Assembly: GCA_964386635.1 (NCBI GenBank)
Contig: CAYLRO010000043.1
Coordinates: 1 to 20,328, forward strand
Reading direction: 5' to 3'
Origin: Sabulitectum sp964386635
GTDB taxonomy: Bacteria > Fermentibacterota > Fermentibacteria > Fermentibacterales > JCC-6
DNA: 20,328 nucleotides
The translations under genes were made by a program, and so were the position numbers. The notes beneath the pieces are model-generated. The model did not search any database. It was not told the DNA's origin and saw nothing but the letters and a program-made list of their open reading frames with translations. Shown here in pieces: positions 6,835-15,700 of this stretch (its first letter is position 1; every line of letters begins with the position of its first letter).

Positions 6835-7524
6835 ATGAGCGGCACACCAGTGATAGTTACCAGAAATCTGAAAAAGACTTACACCGATAACGGTGTTCCC
6901 GTTCAGGCTGTCAGGGGTATCAACTTCACCCTGAATGTCGGTGAGTTCACTGCTGTGACAGGTCCATCCGGTTCCGGGAAAACAACGTTTCTGAACATGA
7001 TTGCCGGGCTGGACACGCCAACTGAGGGCCAGGTGGAGCTCTCGGGAAAACTGATCTCAAACATGACCGGCAGGGAGCTTTCAGACTACAGAAGGGATCA
7101 CATAGGATTCATCTTCCAGGCTTACAACCTTTTCCCGGTGCTTACAGTGGAGGAAAATGTTGAATACATCATGCTTCTGCAGGGGGTGAAGAAACAGGAA
7201 AGGCACCGGAGGGTAATGGAGATACTGGAACAGGTGGAACTGGCTGACTTTGCAGGCAGGCTGCCTTCAAAGCTCTCAGGTGGCCAGCAGCAGAGAGTGG
7301 CAGTAGCAAGGGCAATGGTTGCCAGACCGTCTCTGGTAATTGCAGATGAGCCCACAGCCAACCTTGATTCAAAAACAAGCGGCGGTCTTCTGGACATGAT
7401 GAAGAAGCTTAACCTGGAAACAGGAATGACCTTCCTCTTCTCCACCCACGACGAGATCGTGATGGAAAGAGCCAGAAAAGTAGTTGTCATAAAGGACGGC
7501 AGACTGGATGGCGGCAGAGGATGA
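6835..7524 (+). CDS. ABC transporter ATP-binding protein, LolD/MacB type
   Basis: A 229-aa cytoplasmic ATPase that powers the two permeases before it. All nucleotide-binding elements are present: Walker A GPSGSGKTT (43-51), Q-loop Q95 in FIFQAYNLFPVLT, signature LSGGQ (147-151), Walker B LVIADE (167-172) with catalytic E172, D-loop ANLD, and H-loop His205 in STHD. The FQAYNLFP and TVEENVEY wording is typical of the LolD/MacB/FtsE group, which pairs with FtsX-type permeases rather than with classical importers or exporters. Length is normal. The final codons overlap the next start by 4 nt (ATGA at 7521-7524), so the outer-membrane protein gene is translationally coupled to it. Confidence 0.95.
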   Translation: MSGTPVIVTRNLKKTYTDNGVPVQAVRGINFTLNVGEFTAVTGPSGSGKTTFLNMIAGLDTPTEGQVELSGKLISNMTGRELSDYRRDHIGFIFQAYNLFPVLTVEENVEYIMLLQGVKKQERHRRVMEILEQVELADFAGRLPSKLSGGQQQRVAVARAMVARPSLVIADEPTANLDSKTSGGLLDMMKKLNLETGMTFLFSTHDEIVMERARKVVVIKDGRLDGGRG

Positions 7525-8597
7525 AGCTTTCAGGTATTCTTCTCTTTTCCGTAACTTCTGCCTTTGCGTTCACAGTAGTATTCAAGCCTGCCGCTTTCAT
7601 CCGTGAAAGCAGCTGGGATTCCGCTTTTAGAGCAAGATTCATGGAGAAGAGAACCCTGAGCTTTACCAGATTTGAAGCAGCCTGGGCTGTAAGCCCTTCC
7701 TTAGGAGACCCGGCACAATCCGGCCCGGAAGACAACTACACAGCTTATCGTCTGACGGATTTTGAACCTGAGATTACCGGAAGTGAAAATTTCTCTATTC
7801 TTCAGAACCTGGACAGACTGAGCCTGGAGTTCCGGCCGGGAAAATTCAGGATTACAGCTGGCCGGCAGGCAATATTCTGGGGAATTGCCAAATCCGTGAG
7901 CCCTGCTGATTTCATCGCTCCCTTTCCATACGGCACCATTGATACCCAGTACAGAGTGGGTGTGGATGGGATCAGGGCAGTCTATCCAACAGGAGTTCTT
8001 TCAGAAATTGAAACAGGAGCTGTGTTCGGAGAAGACGGAGCAGATGAAAACAATGCATACTGGTTACGGGGAAGGTTTTACAAGATTGAAACAGATATAA
8101 CTGTTCTGGGAGCACGGTACAGAGAAAACCTCATGGCTGGAGGCAGCCTGAACCGGGCGATACTCGGTGCCGTTGCCTGGGCAGAAGGGGCTTATTCAGA
8201 GAGCGTGAACCATGAAAGCTGGTGGAGCATCTCCACAGGCATTGAAAGGAGCTTTTTCCAGAGCAGACTGTACAGTTTTGCAGAGTACCACTACAACTCC
8301 GCAGGCAGAGAAAGCATACTGTCCGACCCTTACACCACCGGCTCCGTTTATCTGGCCGGTGAGCACTATGCAGCAGCAGGGGCAGGCTTCTCTGCATCAC
8401 CTCTTCTTACCTTTTCCACAGGAGCCCTTGTCAGCATTGATGACGGTTCTTCAAGAGTGAGTCTGGATGGAGAATACAGCTTGTCAGACAATTCCTCAGC
8501 CAGCAGTGGAGTCAGTACCGGTATAGGATCAAGGGAAACGGAATTCGGGGCAGTACAATTCCTCTTTCATATGAAGTACTCAGTTTACTTCAGGTAA
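7521..8597 (+). CDS. Predicted outer-membrane beta-barrel protein (DUF1302-like)
   Basis: A 358-aa secreted protein. A signal peptide (MKLSGILLFSVTSAFA) is followed by alternating polar and hydrophobic strands rich in Tyr, Gly, Ser and aromatic residues, and the chain ends YSVYFR, compatible with a terminal barrel strand. The stretch around residues 110-155 (ITAGRQAIFWGIAKSVSPADF, then PFPYGT) resembles the N-terminal part of DUF1302-type porin-like proteins, which have GRQ..WG and N/SP.D blocks; this is a resemblance by eye. It is the last gene of the TetR-led operon and overlaps the ATPase gene, so it is probably the outer-membrane end of the same pathway, receiving or exporting what the LolA-like protein carries. 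An alternative is an uncoupled porin that is simply co-regulated. Confidence 0.72.
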   Translation: MKLSGILLFSVTSAFAFTVVFKPAAFIRESSWDSAFRARFMEKRTLSFTRFEAAWAVSPSLGDPAQSGPEDNYTAYRLTDFEPEITGSENFSILQNLDRLSLEFRPGKFRITAGRQAIFWGIAKSVSPADFIAPFPYGTIDTQYRVGVDGIRAVYPTGVLSEIETGAVFGEDGADENNAYWLRGRFYKIETDITVLGARYRENLMAGGSLNRAILGAVAWAEGAYSESVNHESWWSISTGIERSFFQSRLYSFAEYHYNSAGRESILSDPYTTGSVYLAGEHYAAAGAGFSASPLLTFSTGALVSIDDGSSRVSLDGEYSLSDNSSASSGVSTGIGSRETEFGAVQFLFHMKYSVYFR

Positions 8598-8754
8598 ATT
8601 CATTAAGAAATTTAATATGGGTCGGTTTCTTTTTGTGTTTTCGACTGGAGCAGTTATTCGAAAGAGGTTATAAAGCACCGGATTAACCCGTGGCATTGCG
8701 TTGATGACTCTATCATATTAGTAAATTGATGGAAATATCAGGAGAGGAGGTGTT
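8598..8754. other. 157-bp intergenic region before the stress-protein gene
   Basis: This is the longest gap in the window. It begins with an AT-rich 6-bp inverted repeat, TAAATT (8595-8600) and AATTTA (8609-8614), followed by a T-rich run at 8628-8640 (TTTCTTTTTGTGTTTT region). That might give weak termination of the upstream operon, but there is no GC-rich stem. I find no promoter close to consensus; TTATAA at 8668-8673 lacks a good -35 box. A strong AGGAGAGGAGGTG ribosome-binding site precedes the ATG at 8755. No ORF or RNA gene was seen. Confidence 0.5.
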
Positions 8755-9714
8755 ATGTTCACCCATATCCTGGTACCTCTGGATGGTTCGGAACTGGCAG
8801 AATGCGTTCTCCCTCATGTAAAGCTGCAGGCTGCTTTAATGGGGGCAGAGGTCACCCTTTTTCATTCCCTTGAAAGAGATGGCGGTGCAGGATCAACAAG
8901 TCCTGTACATCCCGTTGAGTGGCGTATGCGAAGAGCTCAGGCCAGAAGCTATCTGGAGAAGGCCGCAAAGAAACTGAGATCTTCTCTATCCAGAGTGAAT
9001 GTAGTTCTGCTGGAAGGCTCTGCCGCTGAAAGCATCATAGATTTCGCTCATGGAAACCATGTGGACTACATGATTCTTTCTACCCACGGCAACAGTGGGT
9101 TCACAGGGTGGAATATCAACAGCGTTGTTCAGAAGGTCATGCTGCGGTCATACATCTCAACCCTTCTTGTAAGGGCCTACATTCAGCCTTGTGAAAAGGT
9201 GCCGGGATACAGCAAAATTCTGCTTGCTCTGGACTGCTCAATAAGATCAGAAAACACCCTTCCCATAGGGGTGATGCTTGCATCTGAATACCACTCCAGG
9301 CTTCTTTTCGGCCATGTGGTGAGAACACCGGAACTTCCTGGACTGCTCCCACCGAATTCAGAGGATGAGAAACTGAAGGAAAGAATAGTTACAAGGAACA
9401 AAAAGTCCGCCGGGAGTTACCTGAACCAGCTTGTCGAGCAGTTCAGTTCGGAAAAAATATCTCCGGAGAAAAGACTTCTCATTGGTGGCAATGTGGCCGC
9501 ATCCCTGGAAAATCTCGTCAAGACCGAAAACATTGATCTTATGGTAATCAGTGCCCATGGAAACAGGAGCGCAACTGAATGGCCATATGGGAGTGTAGCT
9601 GTAAACCTGATCGTCTATGGGACCGCACCTCTTCTGATAATGCAGGATGTTCACCACACCAGAGCCCGGAGAACACTGGCAGAGGAAGCAGCCGGCGAGA
9701 ATTTCGGTCACTGA
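8755..9714 (+). CDS. Universal stress protein with two tandem UspA domains
   Basis: A 319-aa cytoplasmic protein with two UspA folds. Domain 1 (about 1-142) begins with ILVPLDGSELAE and domain 2 (about 155-300) with ILLALDCSIRSE; the Asp in each is the usual nucleotide-contact residue. The ATP-binding consensus of this fold is G-2X-G-9X-G-S/T. Domain 1 reads S109-TH-G112, then nine residues, then N122-S123, so the last Gly is lost. Domain 2 reads S266-AH-G269, nine residues, then G279-S280, which fits better. Domain 2 may therefore keep nucleotide binding while domain 1 is altered. A strong AGGAGG site precedes the ATG. The glucan synthase gene starts 32 bp later with no terminator between, so they are likely co-transcribed, which would suit a stress or osmotic-response unit. 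A charged tail (ARRTLAEEAAGE) ends the protein. Confidence 0.92.
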   Translation: MFTHILVPLDGSELAECVLPHVKLQAALMGAEVTLFHSLERDGGAGSTSPVHPVEWRMRRAQARSYLEKAAKKLRSSLSRVNVVLLEGSAAESIIDFAHGNHVDYMILSTHGNSGFTGWNINSVVQKVMLRSYISTLLVRAYIQPCEKVPGYSKILLALDCSIRSENTLPIGVMLASEYHSRLLFGHVVRTPELPGLLPPNSEDEKLKERIVTRNKKSAGSYLNQLVEQFSSEKISPEKRLLIGGNVAASLENLVKTENIDLMVISAHGNRSATEWPYGSVAVNLIVYGTAPLLIMQDVHHTRARRTLAEEAAGENFGH

Positions 9715-9725
9715 TTCCCTTCAAA

Positions 9726-9741
9726 AGACAGGGGGGTGTCT
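9726..9741 (+). promoter_or_regulatory. Ribosome-binding site of cgs inside a small hairpin
   Basis: AGACA (9726-9730) and TGTCT (9737-9741) are perfect complements around a GGGGGG loop. The AGGGGGGTG segment is the only Shine-Dalgarno-like sequence before the GTG start at 9747, so the site sits in the loop and 3' arm of a 5-bp hairpin. The stem is weak, so a role in tuning translation is speculative. The site supports the GTG start, because an in-frame TGA at 9741-9743 excludes anything earlier. Confidence 0.45.
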
Positions 9742-9746
9742 GAGTA

Positions 9747-12700
9747 GTGTTTTATCCAGGGGAATCACCGTTACTTAGAAGAAAATTTTACAGAATACCT
9801 GGCCTTCTCAGGGATATAGATGAAAATGTAAGAAAGGCATACAGCCTTTTTTCAGGCGACAGTGAAAGTTCCAGGGATTCTTCCGAATGGCTGCTGGATA
9901 ACTACTACATCATACAAAGGGCAATTGCACAGGTAAGAGAGGACATTAGTTTTTCCTTTCACCGCAGGCTGCCCCTCCTGAAGCAAACCGGGAAAAAGGA
10001 CAGAACCCGCATATTCCACATCTGCAGCGAAATTACATCCCGGGAAAGCATTATCAGCATAACCGGAACGGTGTCATTTCTTAGAAACTACCAGAGAGCA
10101 CAATGCCTTACCACTGCAGAAATCTGGGCAATTCCCGTCATGTTCCGTCTATCCGTGCTCATAAACCTGTCTGAAGAACTTGTATCAATGCTGCAGGAGG
10201 ATGGAGAGGGTAAAGAAATTTCTTCAGCTGTACTGAACCTGCGGAAGATAGAAGAAACTGACTGGAAGGCTTTTTTCGAGAAAGTAAGCCCAGTTGAGAA
10301 AATACTCCGCAGGGATCCTTCCGGCATCTACTGCAGAATGGATTTTGCTACCAGGGACAGTTACAGAAATTCTGTGGAAAAACTCTCATGGAAACATGAT
10401 CTCAGTGAAACTGAAACAGCAGAGGCCGCTGTTGCCCTGGCCCTTGAGGCCCCTGCGGGAACAATTGAGCACCATACCGGATGGTATCTTATGTCACCTC
10501 CCGGCATCGCCGTCCTTAGAAAAAGGCTGAATCTTTCCAAGGGCCTTCGCAAACCCGGGAAGAAGATTCTTACACCTGTTTTCACCGGAGCAGTGCTCCT
10601 GACAACCATCCTTATTGTTTTGTCTCTGCATGGACTGGCAGCAGGAGGAGGAATTCCACCATGGGCGGCGATATTTCTGCTTTCTATTCCTGCGGTTGCC
10701 TTTGCTGTGGAACTGATCTTTCAGGCCACGCTTTGCATTTCTTCTACAGAAAGGCTTCCAAAGCTGGATTACAGGAATGGGATACCGGAAGAATCCCGAA
10801 CCATCATAGTGATCCCTTCTATACTCTCAACATCAATGGAAGCCCTTGATCTGGTTTGTCAGATAGAGCGTCACTATTTGAGCAACAGCGGAGCAAACGT
10901 TTTTTTCGGTCTTCTGACTGACCTCCGGGATTCAGAATCGGAAGAAACCATGTCTGACAGGAAGATACATGAAACTCTTATCAGTGGAATCAAAGAGCTG
11001 AACCTCCGTTACTGCTCTTCCAATGCCCCTGCTTTCTTCCTCTTTCACAGAAACAGGCAGTGGAATCCTTCGGAAAATGTATGGATGGGCTGGGAGCGAA
11101 AGAGGGGCAAGCTCGAGGAGTTTAACAGACTGCTTTTAAGATCCGGCGAAACATCGTTTGTTAATTGTCCTGTACCTGAGAGAATCAAATATGTGATTAC
11201 ACTTGACTGTGACACGATAATCCCCGGCGGCACAGTGGCAAAGATGACCGGGGCCATGGCTCATCCCCTTAACAGATATACTGGAGAAACAGGCTATACT
11301 GTTATGCAGCCAAGAGTTCTGCCTTTATACCGGAGCGGTAATCCCACTTTGTTCTTCAAGGCATTTTCCGGTGATTTTCTGGTAGATCTGTATTCCAACG
11401 CCGTTTCAGACGTGTATCAGGATCTTTTCGGCGAAGGTATCTACATGGGCAAAGGGATCTATGATCTAAGGGCCTTCCATGATACTGCAGGGAACAGTGT
11501 TCCTGTGAACAGCCTTCTCAGCCATGACCTTCTTGAAGGGCTTTTGGGAAGAGCCGGCTACCTGAGTGACGTTGTTATTTACGAAGATTTTCCGAGAAAT
11601 TTCACAGACTGGTTGAAAAGGCAGCACCGGTGGATAAGGGGAGACTGGCAGCTTCTTCCCTGGTTGTTCAGAAGGAAATTTTCCCTTCTCGACAGGTGGA
11701 AGATTGCGGACAACATGAGAAGAAGTCTTACCTGTCCCTGGATTCTGATTTTTCTCGTTTCAGGCTGGTTCTTTCTGGATGGTCAGGCGCTTCTTTTGTG
11801 GACTGCCGCTGCAGTCATTGTTCTTTTCAGATCACAGCTGATCGAGAGCATTTTCAAAGGGTTCAGAACAAAAGGATCGGTCTGGTTCAGAGGTCTGCTG
11901 GAAACTGCTTTCTTGCCTGTGAATGCGATTTCCTCCCTTCATGGAATCACAGTTACACTGTTCAGAGTTTTTGTTAGTGGTAAAAACCTGCTTAAGTGGA
12001 CGTCTGCTGCTGTTGTTTCCAGGAGACCTCTCAATGTGGCGGACAAGAGTCCGGAAGGGGTCACCATTTTTTCCGGGGTTCTTACCATTGCCCTTCTTTT
12101 GCTCCGTGGATACGTGCCGCTTCCCTCAGTTCCTTTTCTATTCATATGGGGAGCCCTGCCGCTGATAAGCAGACTGATCTCGTTCCAGCGGAAGGCAACG
12201 GAGTATGTGAAATCATTCTCCGACGAAGCCGGATTGTTACTGAAAACAGCTTTAAGAACATGGTATTTCTTCGATGTTTTCGTTGGTCCGGAGGATCACT
12301 GGCTCCCTCCGGATCACTATCAGGAGGAACCCCTGAACCAGGTTGCTCATAGAACTTCACCAACCAACATCGGTCTCTTCCTTCTTTCTGTTCTGGCTGC
12401 AGGAGATCTCGGATTTACAGGAATAAGACAGCTTCTTATGAGAGTGGAAGATACCCTGGAGGGTATGCAGAAACTCGGCAGGTATCGTGGTCATATACTC
12501 AACTGGCACAACACAAAAACCCTGGAGCCTTTAAAGCCGAGGTACGTATCCACAGTGGACAGCGGAAATCTGCTTGCCTCTCTGATAACCCTGAAACACG
12601 GTCTGGACGATTCAGCATACCTTTCTCCGGGAAGCAGAGAGAGGTGGCAGGGTCTTGCTGCCATGATTTCAGTTCTTATGGACACTGTGGAGAAGACAGG

Positions 12701-15700
12701 AGCATGTGGAGAAAACCTTCTCACAGTGCTTGGGGAAATGAAGGAGATTGCAGAAAAGCAGATGAAAAGCAGCAACTTCTGTGCGGAAGTGCTCATAGAA
12801 CTGTGTACAAAACAGCTCGAACATATGGACGGGATGTTCATGGAGCTTCTGGAAGCAGAAGGTCACGAAATGTCACAGGAGGACATCGGCGAGCTCAGAA
12901 CATGGTCAGAAAGGCTTCGCTACTATTTGTCAGATATGCTGGATGAGATTGAAACACTGTACCCGTGGTTTCTTCAAACAGGCTCGGAGCAAACCCGTAT
13001 CCTTGAAAGCAACCAGGATCCAGGAGTAAGAGATGCCTGGACAGGGGTAAGGAAACTTCTTCTCCTGAAACCTTCGCCAGCCCTGGTGGTTGAAGCCACA
13101 GGTGAAGTTCGGGAAAGGTTCAGGATTCTCGGCTGTTCTGTGGAGGACCATTTCCATGGAGATTCAGGGCGGAACCTTCTCCACTGGATTGGGAAGCTTG
13201 AGGAGACGGTCTCGGAGAGCAGAGAAAAATGCCTTGAGTTGCTTCAGGACATAGACAGAATCAAGCAGATGATAGAGAAGGAGATAAGCAGTATGAACTT
13301 CTCTTTCCTCTACAGCCATAAGCGAAAAGTTTTCAGGATTGGCTTTAATGTGGACACGGAGCATCCAGACAGCAACTGCTATGATCTTCTGGCCTCTGAA
13401 GCCAGACTTGCAAGTTTGCTTGCCATAGCCAGAAGAGATGTGAGTTTCGAACACTGGCTTTATCTGTCCAGACCTTTTACCTCCGTTTCAGGGATGGTAG
13501 GGCTTCTTTCATGGAGCGGTACGATGTTCGAGTATCTCATGCCTTTGATTTTTACCGGTTACAGCAGCGAAACTCTTCTTGGTCAGAGCTGTGCTGCTGC
13601 TGTTCAGAAGCAGATTGATTACGGTGAAGAAAAGCACATACCATGGGGGGTATCCGAGTCCGGATACTACTGGTTCGATCAAAGCAGGCATTATCAGTAC
13701 AGAGCCTTCGGTGTTCCGGGCCTTGGTTACAGGAGAGGTCTCGAGGAAGATATGGTGGTGGCTCCTTATGCCTCTCTGCTGGCTCTTCCGGTGAACAGGG
13801 AGGAGGTTATGAAGAACCTGTCTTTCCTGAACAGCCTCGAGATGACAGGCAGGTACGGATTCTACGAGGCAATTGATTTCACACAGGAAAGACTTCCTGC
13901 AGGGAAGGAGTTCAGGAGGGTCTGGTCATACATGGCTCATCATCAGGGGATGATACTGCTTTCCATACAGAATTCCCTGCAGAATGATGTGAACGTGAAA
14001 AGGTTTCACAGAGAGCCGGAGGTAAGCACAGTTGAACTTCTCCTGCACGAATCTGCACCGGGAACCCCCAGGATCGTTTATGCAAGGCCGAGGTCTGGAA
14101 AAGCTGAGGTAAAAGGAATCTCTCAGACCCATCTGGACAAATGGATAATCAACCGGCCCACGCCTGAAACGGTTGTGCACTGCATCTCAGGCGGTAACCT
14201 GGGAGCTGTTCTGACAGATTCCGGAAAAGCCTTCATTAACTGGAAGGGACGGGATGTTACCGGCAGGGATTCGCCTGGAGAAAGGGTATTGATAAAAGAC
14301 CTGGATACCGGTGAGCTGAGAGACAGCTGTGCAGGATCATCACCGGTGTGGCATCCCCATATGGTTGAGTATCTGAGTAAACTTCGCAACCTGACTGTTT
14401 CAACCAGGATAATAGCCTCAACTGAATATGACGGGCTGATCAGAAAGGTTACATTAACGAATCATGGAGCAGAGAGAAATAGATATTTCGTCTGCAGTAT
14501 TATGGAACCGGTTCTGGCAGATACGGGAGAATACATGCGCCATCCGGAGTTCAACCGTTTGTTTCTTTCCACAAGCTTTTCTCCGGAACATGGTACTCTT
14601 GTTGTCTCCCGAAGGAAGCGGAGTGCTGAAGAGGAAGGCATGGCAGCTTCCATTTTCATTGCAGGCGAGAAAAGGGTTTCCTTCGAGACGGAACGGGAGA
14701 TACTTACAGGAAGAGGAGGATCCGGGATAGAACCCGCTGCTCTTCTGAAAGGGGAAGGGTTAACTGGAAGAACAGGGTCTACAGTGGATCCCGTGATGGC
14801 CCTGGGAATCGAGATTACACTGGCACCTGAGGAGAGCAGTTCCGCATTCTTCGTTATCGTCTGTGGAGAGGACGACAGCGACCTTCTTAAAATATCAGAG
14901 GAATATTCCAGCCCTGAATCATTGGAAACTGATTTCCAGCATAGCGAAGTATTCACCAGAAGGGAACTTGCAGCCTGTGGAGTAGACAGCGCCATGATCA
15001 GCAGTATGCAGCCTGTGCTTTCTTCACTTTTTCTTCCGTCGTGGAGGTTACGGTCTCGAGAGGGTATTTTAAGAAAAAACACATTGGGACAGAGGCACTT
15101 ATGGAGATTTGGAATCTCAGGTGATCTTCCGGTTCTTCTTGTGACTGCAGATACCGGTGATAACCTGGACATTGTCAGAGACCTTCTCAAAATTCATCGT
15201 TTCTGGAGAGGAAGAGGTTTCACAGCGGACATGGTGATACTGAACCAGGAGGCCGCCGGTTACGAAAACGAACTTCATGGTATGCTGCGCAGAATGCTTT
15301 CATCCACAGGTGCAGAAAAATGGGAGGGAAGAAGAGGAGGAGTGTTCCTGCTGAGTGAAGGGCTAATGGAACAAAGTGAGGTAATTCTTCTGAAAACATG
15401 GGCATCGGTAGTTCTCAACTGCAGTGAGAGCTTGTCCATGCAGACTGAAGTTTTCCACAGAGAAGCCATCAGACAGCCTGACCTGGTACCTGTTCCCGTT
15501 GAAGACAGCCGACACCTTCTGCCGCCTGTTCCACCCCCTGAAAACCTCCTTTTCTTCAATGGTTACGGCGGTTTCACAATGGACGGCAAAGAGTACATGA
15601 TCTACCTGGAAGATGGGAAGTGGCTCCCCAGGCCCTGGATTAATGTTATTGCCTCCAAAACAGCCGGGCTTACAGCTTCGGAATCAGGCATTGAGTGTCT

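Noticed and set aside
14462..15190. A 242-codon open frame on the minus strand inside cgs
   Set aside because: It lies opposite a region of cgs (around the first GH94 sandwich) that reads as normal protein; its own translation is Ser/Pro/Arg-rich with no domain, and no ribosome-binding site supports it.
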